64,000 bases of DNA from positions 186,001 to 250,000 of the forward strand of contig CAVVHG010000004.1 in assembly GCA_963747985.1 (NCBI GenBank). Reading direction: 5' to 3'. A program made the translations under genes and the position numbers. Source of the DNA: JACADW01 sp963747985 (lineage in GTDB: Bacteria; Acidobacteriota; UBA6911). Shown here piece by piece: positions 1 to 9,215 of the stretch. The notes beneath the pieces are model-generated. The model saw only the letters and a list, made by a program, of their open reading frames with translations. It had not been told where the DNA came from and searched no databases. Position 1 is the stretch's first letter. Each line of letters opens with the position of its first letter.

Positions 1-2
1 GA

Positions 3-43
3 AGCGCTTTTTGACTTTGGCGCCGCCCGGCGGCGCAAGCGCT
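3..43. repeat. Nested GC-rich hairpin at window edge
   Basis: Outer arms AGCGCTT (3-9) and AAGCGCT (37-43) enclose inner arms GCGCCGCC (20-27) and GGCGGCGC (29-36). It may be the terminator of a gene lying before the window, but there is no downstream T-tract, so the role is a guess. Confidence 0.35.
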
Positions 44-142
44 CCTGACCGGGAATCTGGTCGGCAAAGAGGCGGCGTCCGGCAAGGCTCGAAAGAGGCT
101 CGCGGCACGCTGTTCAACCTACCTGGAGACAGGAGAACTCAG

Positions 143-1039
143 ATGAAGAGAATTGCATGCGTCGGCTCTATGGTGATGATGCTGGCCTTTCTGACTCATG
201 TATCGGCAGCCGGGCCGGACGCGAAGGCACGGTTCAAGATTGACTCGCACTACCACTACGAAGATGAGCCGGGGTTTCTCGACAAGACGATCCAGGCTTA
301 CCGCAAGTTCAACACCATGGTCTGCATCCTGACCCCCGTTTCAGCCCTGGAGGCGGTCCGGGAGGCTGCGAGAGAGAATCCCGATGTCCTCATACCCTAC
401 GGGACGGTTGACCTGGACGACGTCGGAGCGATCGAGAAGATCGACCTGTTCCACGCGGCCGGGTTCAAGGGCATCGGCGAGTTGACGACGCCGGCGCGCG
501 ACTACAACGACCCGTCCTATTTCATGATCTACGAGAGGATCCAGCAGCATGGCATGGTCGCGCTCTTTCACACAGGCATCGTGGCCCGCCAGAGTCCCGA
601 CAAGCCTGGGACTACAGGCATGGCCAAGATGCGCCCGGCGTTCCTGGACGAGGTCGCGAGGCGGTTCCCGAAGATGACCATCCAGGGGGCACACCTTGGG
701 AATCCCTGGTACGACGAGGCTGCCGAGGCGTCGCGCTGGAATCCCAACCTGCTTTTCGACCTCACCGGCTCATCGCTGATAAAGAAGAAGGACCGCCCCG
801 AGTACTGGAGCGAGGTGCTGTGGTGGCGCCCCTCGCTCAAGACTATGCACTCGCCGAGCGCGGGCGACCACGCCTTCGATAAGATCGTCTTCGGCACGGA
901 TGAAGGCCCCGACGGACTGGAGGCCAACATCGAGCGGTTCGACGCCTTCCTCCAGGCCAACAAGATCCCGGAGGATGTGCAGGCGAAATGCTGGTCCGGC
1001 ACGATGGCGCGCATCCTGGGTGTCGCAGTGAAACAGTAG
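143..1039 (+). CDS. Secreted amidohydrolase-family protein (TIM-barrel metal hydrolase)
   Basis: 298 residues. The start ATG at 143 has AGGAG eight bases upstream and opens a Sec signal peptide (about 1-22, ending VSAAG); a longer upstream frame has neither. Motifs fit the amidohydrolase_2 superfamily: HxH in DSHYHY (H36, H38), FHTG in the middle, QGAHLGNPW, and the late metal-ligand motif FGTDEGP. Members hydrolyse or decarboxylate small cyclic or carboxylated substrates; the substrate here is unknown. The location is probably periplasmic. It stands alone: the next gene is on the other strand and a gene remnant follows. Confidence 0.8.
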   Translation: MKRIACVGSMVMMLAFLTHVSAAGPDAKARFKIDSHYHYEDEPGFLDKTIQAYRKFNTMVCILTPVSALEAVREAARENPDVLIPYGTVDLDDVGAIEKIDLFHAAGFKGIGELTTPARDYNDPSYFMIYERIQQHGMVALFHTGIVARQSPDKPGTTGMAKMRPAFLDEVARRFPKMTIQGAHLGNPWYDEAAEASRWNPNLLFDLTGSSLIKKKDRPEYWSEVLWWRPSLKTMHSPSAGDHAFDKIVFGTDEGPDGLEANIERFDAFLQANKIPEDVQAKCWSGTMARILGVAVKQ

Positions 1040-1166
1040 GAACACCAGTCCCTCAGATATGCAGCCGCGGACGCCGTTGCGAATGAACCCGGGAATGCGT
1101 TCTGCGTTTCCGGAAAACTGACGACTCGCCTGCTTTCAATCGAAGAGGAGCACATGCAAGCCCTGC

Positions 1167-1307
1167 ATGCCGGAGGTGCAGTTCCTGCAAGTGCCCGGCA
1201 ACAGCAAGGTGGACGTCCGGTTTCTGCTGGCCGGAAAAGGGGAAGCAACGTTCAGTTACGAATCCCGAGAGGCAGGGAAGATCTCGAAATCCGTGACACT
1301 TCAATAA
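1167..1307 (+). pseudogene. Possible remnant: C-terminal tail of a larger secreted protein
   Basis: A 46-codon frame ends in TAA at 1305-1307 and reads like the beta-rich C-terminal end of an exported enzyme (hydrophobic-polar alternation, GKGEATFSYES, ending SVTLQ). No upstream body of the gene can be read in this frame and there is no convincing ribosome-binding site at the ATG. I infer a truncated gene remnant in the 350-bp gap between the amidohydrolase and the POT transporter; nothing else was recognised in that gap. Confidence 0.3.
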
Positions 1308-1389
1308 CTCAGCGGTTCATTCGGGAAAACCAGGGTAATTGGGCGCGTGCCGGAGTCTTCGACAGCTGCGTGAAGTAAGAGCTCGGCCG

Positions 1390-2790
1390 CTATGTCCCCG
1401 GTGCCTGAGCTTTCTCTTTGCCCTCCGCTTTCTCGAGCCAGCGGTTGAACAGCCACATCGACAGCGCCGACACGAGGCCGACAGCCATCAGGATGATCCA
1501 CCCGACGGCGTTCATGACGGGCACAAGGTCGAGGAGACCGTCCGGTCGCCTGGCCGCCCCCCGGGCCATTATCTCGTTGAAGATCAGCGCCCCAACAGGT
1601 CCCCCTGCAAGGGAGCCGAAAGCAAGAGGCAGGTTGGCGTAGCCGAGGAAAAGCCCCTCCTGACCCTTCGGTGCCATGGCCCCCACATATTCATACATGC
1701 GGGCGGATGTGAACAACTCGGCGAAAGCGCCCAGGGCGATTGAAGCCACAACGATGAAAGATCCCACCGGCAACCAGCCGGCCAAAGTTGCCCGGAGATC
1801 GCCGCCGACGATGATCGGGATCACATTGAGAGCCATCGCCGCTCCGATAATCACAGTGCCCACGATCATTGAACGGATCGGCCGCATCCGCCCGAACAGC
1901 TTCGTTACCAGCAGCTGGAAGCAGACGATCACCAGCGGGTTTGCCATGGTGTAGATGTCCATCGCCGGTTTGGACTCGACGACAGTCTTCAGGTAGAGCG
2001 GCAGGACGACATAAACCTGGTTGTAGAGGAAAAAGAAGCCGCACGACACGAGAAGGAAGAGGAAGAACCGCAGGTTGAGAATAACAGTGACCATCCCGAC
2101 GACGATTTCGCGCACCGACTTGCGCGCCCTGCCCGGCGTGCCCACCCGCGGTTCCGTCTCCGGCCCCCGGTACAAGCCTGCCACTACGATGAATGCAAGG
2201 ACTGCCATCGTCGAGGCTACTGAAAAAATGGCTGAGAGAGCCGCCCCGGGACGGGTGCGCACGTAGAAGGCCACCGCGCGTCCGAAAAGAGAGCCCATGT
2301 TGACCACGACGTAGAAGATGGCGAACGCCATGGTGGCTCGAGCGCCTGCGGTCTTTTGAGTCGTCCCGAGAATACACGGTTTCACGATCGAACCGCCGAA
2401 GCCGATCAGCAGGATGCCGACAACGGCCGGCAAAACGACATTGGTGCCCGCCGTGACCGTCCGTTCGATGGTGGGGGCGAGGACGGCGCCCCCACGCCAT
2501 ACCGGGTATCCCATGAGGAAGTAGCCGATCGCCAGCAGCACGAAGGCCCCAAGCAGAGCCCGTCGAAAACCGATCTGATCGGCAATGGTGCCGGAGAGGA
2601 TGGGCAGGAAGTAGATCAGGAACCAGAGCAGCGTGTTGATCATGGCCGGCCAGTAGGTACCAAGTCCGAGCTGGCCGAGGTAGATCACCACGAAGCTGGC
2701 CATGGAGTAATAGGCGGCCCGCTCAAAAAGCTCTGTCAGGTTGGCATACCAGAAGACGGCGGGAAACCTGGTTCGGGCTTGTTCGCTCAT
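1390..2790 (-). CDS. POT/PTR-family major facilitator transporter
   Basis: 466 residues, very hydrophobic, about 12 or more membrane segments. Near the N-terminus is ELFER (residues 20-24), the ExxER proton-coupling motif of proton-dependent oligopeptide transporters, followed by the typical YYSM. Length is usual for the family. A GAGAGGTG ribosome-binding site precedes the ATG. It probably imports di/tripeptides or similar solutes across the inner membrane using the proton gradient. It is divergent from the acyltransferase gene starting at 3016, with about 225 bp between them for both promoters. Confidence 0.8.
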   Translation of the reverse strand: MSEQARTRFPAVFWYANLTELFERAAYYSMASFVVIYLGQLGLGTYWPAMINTLLWFLIYFLPILSGTIADQIGFRRALLGAFVLLAIGYFLMGYPVWRGGAVLAPTIERTVTAGTNVVLPAVVGILLIGFGGSIVKPCILGTTQKTAGARATMAFAIFYVVVNMGSLFGRAVAFYVRTRPGAALSAIFSVASTMAVLAFIVVAGLYRGPETEPRVGTPGRARKSVREIVVGMVTVILNLRFFLFLLVSCGFFFLYNQVYVVLPLYLKTVVESKPAMDIYTMANPLVIVCFQLLVTKLFGRMRPIRSMIVGTVIIGAAMALNVIPIIVGGDLRATLAGWLPVGSFIVVASIALGAFAELFTSARMYEYVGAMAPKGQEGLFLGYANLPLAFGSLAGGPVGALIFNEIMARGAARRPDGLLDLVPVMNAVGWIILMAVGLVSALSMWLFNRWLEKAEGKEKAQAPGT

Positions 2791-3015
2791 GGCACCTCTC
2801 GGGAGACAGAGAATCTGTGCATCGAGTCCTGCAGGCGAGCCGGACGATTTTTACCGTGGGATGATCCGGGTGGCAAGCGCAATCATTCCAAGGGGGCGCG
2901 CACTGCAGGCGCAGGCCAACATCGTGGCCGCAGAGGTCTCGGTTTCCGCTTGATTCAAGGACGAGGCGGGGATACAAATGCCCGCCGGCGTTCCGCGCCG
3001 CGAAGGAATCCACCG

Positions 3016-3756
3016 ATGTCAAAAAGGCCTGTTGCCTCACCTGAATCAGTCATGAAAGCTGTTACCGCAGACATTGTCCGGAGGGCGATCCTGTTGGGCA
3101 GGAGGAAGCGTCGCTCTATTTACATCAGCAAGACATCCAGGGGCAGAGCCAAGCCGGTCGAGAGCCTGAATCCAGACACTCCGGAAGGAAGACAGGCTTT
3201 CGATGCCTATGTGACCTCCACGGCGCGACACTACACCATCTCGGGGTTGGGTGCGCCTGAAGAGAGGAACGCAATCAATTGGCGGGCCGTCAACCTGCCG
3301 CTGGGGCGGAGGGTTTTGCTTCAGGTCCTGGTTGCCGTTTCGTTCGTGATGAAGGGAACGCCCCTGAAGAACAGGTTGTACAGGTTGATGGGAGTGCACA
3401 TCGGCAGGAATGTCGAGATCATGCAGTTGGCATGGCTGGACCACTTTCGCCCGGAACTGATTTTCGTCGGCGACAACACCTTGATCGGGGCCTACACGCG
3501 CATCACCGTGCATGTGTATGAGGGGGCCGGCAGATTTCGCTATGGCCTGGTGGAGATCGGACAGAATTGCGTTATAGGCGCTGGAACCGGCATGGGTCCT
3601 ATCCAGATCGAAAGCGGCGTGCGCACCCTCCCGGGGACGACACTCTCGCCCTACCTGCCCCGGATCCGGACAGGCTCCGTGGTTGGGTACAATCCTCCGC
3701 CGGTAAGGCGGAACTCAGGCGCGAATGCGGGTACAGAGGATAGTGCAGCCGGGTGA
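3016..3756 (+). CDS. Hexapeptide-repeat (left-handed beta-helix) acyltransferase-like protein
   Basis: 246 residues. ATG at 3016 follows AAGGA by about eight bases; a longer frame running back under the POT gene is antisense to it and is not used. Residues about 115-235 show imperfect hexapeptide repeats (IGRNVEI, VGDNTLIGAYTRI, IGQNCVIGAGTGMG, SGSVVGYNPP-like turns), as in O-acetyltransferases of the LbH superfamily. The N-terminal 100 residues are basic and not recognised. It likely transfers an acyl group to a sugar or envelope component; acceptor unknown. Confidence 0.7.
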   Translation: MSKRPVASPESVMKAVTADIVRRAILLGRRKRRSIYISKTSRGRAKPVESLNPDTPEGRQAFDAYVTSTARHYTISGLGAPEERNAINWRAVNLPLGRRVLLQVLVAVSFVMKGTPLKNRLYRLMGVHIGRNVEIMQLAWLDHFRPELIFVGDNTLIGAYTRITVHVYEGAGRFRYGLVEIGQNCVIGAGTGMGPIQIESGVRTLPGTTLSPYLPRIRTGSVVGYNPPPVRRNSGANAGTEDSAAG

Positions 3757-3990
3757 TTTCAGCCTTTGGATCGGCTAACCGGCGACCGGACCGACCAGGC
3801 GTTGAGGTGCGCGCACGATCGGGCACAGGGACCCGCCCCGTAACAAGCGCTCTGGCAGCCCTGCCCTGAACAAGCCTACGGCTGGGGCATCCGTCTTCTC
3901 TTCTGCAAGCGGAGCCGAGGATTTCTGCCTTTGCTGAGGCTGGAATCCGGCAGGTGCGGGCCAGCTGCCAGCAGGCCCGCGCCGGTTCGA

Positions 3991-4200
3991 TTAGACGGTG
4001 GTGACGTTCGCTGCCTGCAGACCCTTCGGGCCCGTCGTGACCTCGAATTCAACCGCCTGGCCTTCGTTGAGCGTTCTGTAACCCTCCGCCTGGATGGCTG
4101 AGAAGTGGACGAACACGTCCTCACCGGACTGGCGCTGTATGAACCCGAAGCCCTTGCTGGCATTAAACCACTTTACTGTACCTTGTTCTTTCACTGTCAT
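3991..4200 (-). CDS. Cold-shock domain protein (CspA family)
   Basis: 69 residues, the usual length. RNP1 is KGFGFIQ (16-22) and RNP2 is DVFVHFSAI (28-36); W11 and the aromatic surface are kept. It is a cytoplasmic single-strand RNA/DNA-binding chaperone. The chosen ATG (4198-4200) follows GGAAGGA; a longer reading upstream covers the 5' leader, which contains a strong hairpin (4257-4284), so the short start is preferred. Confidence 0.93.
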   Translation of the reverse strand: MTVKEQGTVKWFNASKGFGFIQRQSGEDVFVHFSAIQAEGYRTLNEGQAVEFEVTTGPKGLQAANVTTV

Positions 4201-4256
4201 TCCTTCCTTCTCTTGAGCAGTTCGCTGTCTCTCGCCCCCTCCAAGTGCAAAATTTA

Positions 4257-4284
4257 AGGGCTGCAAGCTCACACTTGCAGCCCT
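4257..4284 (-). promoter_or_regulatory. 11-bp perfect hairpin in the 5' leader of the cold-shock gene
   Basis: Arms AGGGCTGCAAG (4257-4267) and CTTGCAGCCCT (4274-4284) with a six-base loop lie 57-84 bases upstream of the csp start codon. On the csp strand the stem is followed by TAAATTTT, a weak attenuator-like T-run. Leader structure is a common control point for cold-shock mRNAs; this role is inferred. Confidence 0.55.
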
Positions 4285-4506
4285 CCTGGCATAATTTAGG
4301 TGGTACAAGAGCAACAAACTCGGGTGCATCCTAGCACGGACTTTTCGTGGAATCCAGCGAACATTTTGATTTTAGTTCGTTTACCCCTGTCTGGGTCGCC
4401 GGTCGGCTGAAGGTTCGAGGCCGTTCCAATGTTTCTCGATAAGCGCTATGGTAAACAGCGGGAAACAGGACGCACGGCAGCAGATCTGGCGGAAAGGGGA
4501 ATTTCC

Positions 4507-5460
4507 ATGGAATCGCTCGTAAACCTTGGCGGAACGGATATCTGTATCTCTCCCCTGGGCCTGGGGACCTGGCAGTGGGGTGATCGCCTGGTGTGGAACT
4601 ATGGTACTACGCATACCGACCGTGACCTTCATGACGCCCTCGAGGCAAGCCTGGAGGCAGGCGTGAACTTCCTGGACACGGCTGAGGTCTATGGCAGGGG
4701 ACGTTCCGAGCGCCTGTTGGGAGCGTACCTGCAGGAAGGGAGAGAGCGAGCGGGAAGTATTCGGCCGGTCGTTGCCACGAAGTTCATGCCTTATCCCTAC
4801 AGGCTGTGGAAGGGTAAGCTGCTGTCGGCGCTAGAGGCCAGCCTCGATCGCCTCAGGCTGGACAGGGTTGACCTCTACCAGATCCACTGGCCAATGCCGC
4901 CCGTGCCAATCGAGGTCTGGGCTGATGCCTTGGCCGAAGCAGTTGAAAAAGGACTCGCCCGCTCCGTGGGTGTTTCAAACTACAACGCCGCACAAATGTC
5001 CAGGGTGCATTCTGTTTTGTCCAGGCGCGGTATACCGCTGGCTTCCAACCAGGTGGAATATCACCTGCTCAATAGGCGGATTGAACGGAACGGGGTGATG
5101 GAGCTCTGCAGGACGTCGGGCACCAGCGTGATCGCCTACAGCCCGCTTGCCAAGGGATTGCTGACGGGCAAGTACGGGCCTGACAATCCGCCCCCGGGGT
5201 TGCGCGGTCGCTGGACAAGGCTTGCACGGCTCCGCGAAATCCAGCCCCTGATCGACCTGATGCGCAGGATCGGTCAAAATCACGATGGCAAATCTCCTGC
5301 CCAGGTGGCCCTGAACTGGGTCATGGCCAAGGGCGCCGTCCCCATTCCCGGGGCCAAGAACGGTCGACAGGCCAGAGAGAACACGGCTGCGATGGGCTGG
5401 CGCCTCACCGACTCCGAGCTTGCATCCCTCGACCTGGCAAGTGGGGTCGGACCGATATAA
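4507..5460 (+). CDS. Aldo/keto reductase
   Basis: 317 residues. ATG at 4507 follows AAAGGGGA by six bases. The catalytic tetrad is visible: D57, Y62 (DTAEVYGRG), K92 (VATKF) and H127 (YQIHW). The C-terminal NADPH-binding part contains GAKNGRQARENTAA. It is a cytoplasmic NAD(P)H-dependent carbonyl reductase of unknown substrate. Oddity: its last six codons and the TAA stop fall inside the left terminal repeat of the element at 5443-5686, so the native C-terminus may have been replaced. Confidence 0.9.
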   Translation: MESLVNLGGTDICISPLGLGTWQWGDRLVWNYGTTHTDRDLHDALEASLEAGVNFLDTAEVYGRGRSERLLGAYLQEGRERAGSIRPVVATKFMPYPYRLWKGKLLSALEASLDRLRLDRVDLYQIHWPMPPVPIEVWADALAEAVEKGLARSVGVSNYNAAQMSRVHSVLSRRGIPLASNQVEYHLLNRRIERNGVMELCRTSGTSVIAYSPLAKGLLTGKYGPDNPPPGLRGRWTRLARLREIQPLIDLMRRIGQNHDGKSPAQVALNWVMAKGAVPIPGAKNGRQARENTAAMGWRLTDSELASLDLASGVGPI

Positions 5461-5686
5461 GACGTTTATTTTCAATATCTTGTTTGAAAATATGGCCCCA
5501 AAATCGGCCTTATCCTCGATTCTTGTGGCTGTTTTCGCCTTGTAAGGTCAATCGCGAGCACTGCAAGGCTAGGCAAGTGCCAGTGTGGCGTAGAAAACGG
5601 CCTCTAAAATCGCTTCTAAGCCCCTCCAAACTAAATCGATTTCTTACAAGATACTGTTTTTAATCGGCTTAGATCGGTCCGACCCC
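5443..5686. mobile_element. 244-bp MITE-like element with 47-bp imperfect terminal inverted repeats
   Basis: The left end (5443-5489) and the reverse complement of the right end (5640-5686) match at 37 of 47 positions without gaps; the first 14 bases, GGGGTCGGACCGAT, are identical and TATCTTGT is also shared. There is no coding capacity inside and no obvious target duplication outside. Ends of this kind suggest a non-autonomous transposon or an element mobilised by an IS200/REP-type transposase; the latter is inference. No transposase is present in the window. Confidence 0.65.
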
Positions 5687-5691
5687 GATAT

Positions 5692-5709
5692 CGGATATCC
5701 CGATATCCG
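5692..5709. terminator. Palindromic hairpin between convergent genes
   Basis: CGGATATC (5692-5699) and GATATCCG (5702-5709) form an 8-bp perfect stem just outside the right end of the inverted-repeat element and abutting the stop codon of the VIT transporter gene. There is no T-tract, so a terminator role is only suggested by position between convergent genes. Confidence 0.35.
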
Positions 5710-6405
5710 TCAGGCGATGAGGCGGGCGATCGTAAAGGCCGCCGCAGCTGCAAGGCTTCCGATCAATAATGTCTGGAAGGCGCTTCGCAGAGGACCGGCA
5801 CCGGTGAAGTGACCTTTCACGGAACCGAACGCGGCGAGCGCTGCCATGGTGACTACCGCCGAAATAGCAAATCCCAGTTGCAGGCTCGAAACAAGGAGAT
5901 AGGGCGCCAGCGGAATGAGGCCACCGGCTACGTAGGCGCCCCCGATCGTGAGTGCGCTTTTCAACGCCCGGCTGGGGTCGGGCTTTTCCAGCCCGAGCTC
6001 GTACCGCATCATGAAATCGACCCAGGCCCTGGGACGATCTCGAAAAGCCCGGATGATCGGCGCGATCTCGGTTGCTTCAAGACCGTATGCGGCGAAGATC
6101 GCCTCGACCTCGGCTACCTCATCCTGCGTTTTTTCCACGATTTCCCGCTGTTCGCGCGACTGTTCGCTGGCGTAATGTTCTGCGTCGCTTTTTGCCGCGA
6201 GATATCCACCCAACCCCATGGCAATCGCCCCGGCGGCAATCTCGGCGAAACCCGCGGTCACCACGATGCGGGTGGCCGTCACCGCTCCCGACAGACCTGC
6301 TGCCAGGGCAAAGGGCACGGTCAATCCATCTGACATGCCGATCACGACGTCTCTCACGCTATCCGATGCGGTGAAGTGCTGCTCGATGTGTGCTGTTTGT
6401 GGCAT
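5710..6405 (-). CDS. VIT1/CCC1-family Fe2+/Mn2+ transporter
   Basis: 231 residues, ATG preceded by GGAGG. The N-terminal half has DVVIGMSDGLTVPFALAAG and GAIAMGLGGYLAAKSDAEHY, typical of the VIT family. A charged helical segment (about 80-150, EQREIVEKTQDEVAEVEAIF) corresponds to the cytoplasmic metal-binding helices, and three hydrophobic segments follow (GGLIPLAPYLL and others). It moves ferrous or manganese ions across the membrane, usually out of the cytoplasm. It is convergent with the aldo/keto reductase. Confidence 0.88.
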   Translation of the reverse strand: MPQTAHIEQHFTASDSVRDVVIGMSDGLTVPFALAAGLSGAVTATRIVVTAGFAEIAAGAIAMGLGGYLAAKSDAEHYASEQSREQREIVEKTQDEVAEVEAIFAAYGLEATEIAPIIRAFRDRPRAWVDFMMRYELGLEKPDPSRALKSALTIGGAYVAGGLIPLAPYLLVSSLQLGFAISAVVTMAALAAFGSVKGHFTGAGPLRSAFQTLLIGSLAAAAAFTIARLIA

Positions 6406-6482
6406 ATTCGCCTCCGTGGCGTGATCAGATCAGGTCGCTGCGCCTCTCAATTCCATGGATCTGGGGCACGGGATCAAAGGGT

Positions 6483-7796
6483 TCAAGGAACGGGAGAGGC
6501 AGAGGACGTCCGCAGGTGGCGGTCGGCAAAGTTCAAATACTGCTCCCAGTCGAACTCGGTCACGTCGTGCTTACCGGAGCGGATGTGATAACCGATGGTG
6601 CCTGCCGCCGGGTGATCAACAGCGGGCATGTCATCTGCGGGAAGGCCCTCTTTACCCAGCAGACGGTATACCGGTCCCGCATGCCTGGCAGCGAGGAACT
6701 CGCCGCGAGGATCAGCCCAGAGGTCCTCGGCGGCGCTGGCCACATAGACCGGGCGCGGCGCGATCAAGGCGATCAGCATGTGCTGATCAAAGGGCAGGGC
6801 GTCCTCGTTGTCGTCGTATTGCCTGAAATTCGCACAGAACCAATGCGGGAACGCGGAATTGATCATCGCGACCGTCTCGCCAAAACGGCGGCGGCTCAGC
6901 GCCGCGCCGCCACAACCTGAGTCGTTTGAGATGACCAGGGCAAAGCGCTCGTCCTGTGCTCCTGCCCAGAGTGCGGTCTTGCCCAACCTCGAGTGCCCCA
7001 TCACCGCTACACGGCGGGCATCGATTCCGCTGTCGGTCTCGAGGTAATCCAAGGCCCGGCTCAATCCCCAGGCCCACGCGGCGATCGAACCCCACTCGTC
7101 CGGCGCCGGCCTGGTCTGGCCCGGCCCGTAGGATAGAGGATGCACGCCGTTCTGAAACCCGTCATCGTAGTCCGGGTCGATGTCCCCGTAGTAGGCGGTG
7201 GCCAGAGCGTAGCCACGGGCGATGATTCGCTCGACCTGCCACTGGCGTGCGCTCCTGCCTCGGGACGACTCTGTAGCATGGTTATCGACAACAGTTCCGT
7301 CGTTTGCGGGGCGCATCCATGACCGGGACATGGTTATGCCCGGGTCCGCGTGGACGGACTGGTTGCCGCCGAAATTGAGTCCGATGAATGCAGGGACTGC
7401 TCCTGATGCAGCGCGCGGCCTGTAGATCAGGAGCGTCATGCCCGGTCCGCCGGCAGTCCCGGCAAAGCGGATTACCACCTCCTTGCGCACAGCCTTGCCG
7501 TCGAGGGCGGGCTGATCTGCGGACGCAACCTCGAAACTCATGGCTTGCGGGCGTCCCGGGCTGCGGCCAAACATCCGGGATTCGAACATCTTCAGGATCG
7601 CGGGACGGCGCTGAGTCTGCCACATCGCCGCCGTGGCAACCCTCTCGCCGCTCTCCATTGTCAAAGGGTCGGGGAGGGTGTACGCGGGTACCTTGGATTC
7701 GTCGTAATTGACTTCGCGCTTCTGAGCGAAGACCGAAAGGACCGCCGACAAGCCGATGGCGACCAGCCTGAAGGTGAATGCGCCGGGTGTCTTCAT
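6483..7796 (-). CDS. Secreted CE15-type glucuronoyl esterase-like hydrolase
   Basis: 437 residues with a signal peptide (about 1-25, ending SVFAQ). ATG at 7796 follows AGGAGA; a longer frame lacks this. The nucleophile motif is GHSRLGKTALW, with downstream NDSGCGGAALSRRRFGE and a histidine in SGKHDVTEFDW; FRQYDDNE, LPFDQH and LIAPRPVYV are further family signatures. CE15 enzymes cleave ester links between lignin and glucuronoxylan. Export and length fit the bacterial branch; exact substrate is inferred. Confidence 0.85.
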   Translation of the reverse strand: MKTPGAFTFRLVAIGLSAVLSVFAQKREVNYDESKVPAYTLPDPLTMESGERVATAAMWQTQRRPAILKMFESRMFGRSPGRPQAMSFEVASADQPALDGKAVRKEVVIRFAGTAGGPGMTLLIYRPRAASGAVPAFIGLNFGGNQSVHADPGITMSRSWMRPANDGTVVDNHATESSRGRSARQWQVERIIARGYALATAYYGDIDPDYDDGFQNGVHPLSYGPGQTRPAPDEWGSIAAWAWGLSRALDYLETDSGIDARRVAVMGHSRLGKTALWAGAQDERFALVISNDSGCGGAALSRRRFGETVAMINSAFPHWFCANFRQYDDNEDALPFDQHMLIALIAPRPVYVASAAEDLWADPRGEFLAARHAGPVYRLLGKEGLPADDMPAVDHPAAGTIGYHIRSGKHDVTEFDWEQYLNFADRHLRTSSASPVP

Positions 7797-7945
7797 GTGC
7801 CGTCTTCTCCTGTGTCTGCCGCACCGTTGCGGCCGGCAACCCGGCGAAAGTGCCGGGTACGCTGCTTCATTCTCGCGCACTTGCCCGGACCTTGGCAGCG
7901 AAAAATCCGGCGTCAGCGGATCCTTTCTCGTAACCCGGGCCCGGC

Positions 7946-9190
7946 TCAGACGTACCGCCCCTCCGGTCTGGCCGCGGCGAACTTCTCGGTCCAGCGGATC
8001 CTCCCGGTCATCTGCATTACAGCAAACAGGGTCACGATCGCCCCGGCCGTAATGGAGAGGCCGGTGTAACCTTCAAAGAAGAATGCGTACGAGAACAGGA
8101 CCAGGAAGCAGAACTGCGTGAGGCCCGCCTCCACGGCTGCGAAACGCATCCCGACTGCCAGGCGCAGGTAGCTGACTACGAGAAAGATCGATACGACCGT
8201 CGAAAGCGCGAACGCAACATGGATGGAAATATGATCCACGAGGTATGCCAGCAGCAGGTGGAAGGCGAAGAACGCTGCCGCGAGAAAGAAATAGTTCATC
8301 GGGTGCAGGTCGATGCCCCGAAGCGTGGTGATGATGAACATGAGAAAGAAAAAGAAGAAGAGCGACACCGGTGCGAAGAAGCTGATCCGGGCTGCAAGCG
8401 GGCCGGGCTGGAGTCTTTCGGGCATGGTGATGCCGATCTGAAAACCGGATAGGAGATTGCTATACGCCCAGGTGAGGTCCCACCCGTCCCCGGTGCGGCG
8501 CTTTTCGGTTGGTGAGAGGGTATTGTCGGGGAAGTCCACATTCTCGAAGTTGGTAGCCACCCGCAGCCGTAAATTCGGGACCTGGGTGACGTCAGCACCG
8601 AAGCTGTAGCGCCAGCTTTCGACGCCCTGAGAACGATAGCGCACATGAAGCACCCCGGTCTGTCCGGGTTCCAGCGAGGAATAGCCGGCAGCCTTGCTGT
8701 CGGCGACTTTCACCCCCAGCGGCCTCCCATTGAGCTGCATCGTCATGCCGTCGTAGACGGCGCTTGCGGCCGGAAGTTCGAACGTGAACCTCACATCCTG
8801 CCGCATTCCCGTGTCGTTGCGAAAGGTGTAGTCGCCTGCGAAGCCGACCCGGTAGGTGCTGTACCAGAGGAGTCCTTTCTGACGGTACTCCATCTGCAGG
8901 TTCACCTGGATGTCGCTCGCCACCGCCGTCAGGGGCCGGGAGATCTTTTCGGTGACGGTGCGCGTCACCTTCCTGCCGTCTTCGACGCTTTCAACCTTCT
9001 TCAAAACCTGCTCGGTCCAGCAGGCCGCCGGCGGTCGCTGCACCTGCGGCGCACCCCACGTTGAATGGACGCGCCCTCTGAGAGACCCGTCGGCAGAATA
9101 GGTTCGTGCGAAGATCGTCGCGCCCAGGATTCCCCAGGCTGCCGTCGTGCAGAAGAATATGAACAGTATTGCCGCTACGCGCTTTCCCAT
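7946..9190 (-). CDS. creD: CreD-like inner-membrane protein
   Basis: 414 residues. ATG at 9190 follows AGGAGA. An N-terminal membrane anchor is followed by a large periplasmic beta domain (about 30-275) and then about five membrane segments from residue 285 on, including HPMNYFFLAAAFFAFHLLLAY, the CreD signature region. CreD proteins are linked to envelope stress, but their biochemistry is unknown. The gene has its own tightly organised promoter/operator (9216-9253), so it is probably repressed by a dimeric regulator encoded elsewhere. Confidence 0.8.
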   Translation of the reverse strand: MGKRVAAILFIFFCTTAAWGILGATIFARTYSADGSLRGRVHSTWGAPQVQRPPAACWTEQVLKKVESVEDGRKVTRTVTEKISRPLTAVASDIQVNLQMEYRQKGLLWYSTYRVGFAGDYTFRNDTGMRQDVRFTFELPAASAVYDGMTMQLNGRPLGVKVADSKAAGYSSLEPGQTGVLHVRYRSQGVESWRYSFGADVTQVPNLRLRVATNFENVDFPDNTLSPTEKRRTGDGWDLTWAYSNLLSGFQIGITMPERLQPGPLAARISFFAPVSLFFFFFLMFIITTLRGIDLHPMNYFFLAAAFFAFHLLLAYLVDHISIHVAFALSTVVSIFLVVSYLRLAVGMRFAAVEAGLTQFCFLVLFSYAFFFEGYTGLSITAGAIVTLFAVMQMTGRIRWTEKFAAARPEGRYV

Positions 9191-9215
9191 GTTTGCATCT
9201 CCTGTCAATGTCAAG

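Noticed and set aside
2356..3015. N-terminal extension of the hexapeptide acyltransferase
   Set aside because: It runs antisense through the POT transporter gene, lacks family similarity, and the ATG at 3016 has its own ribosome-binding site.
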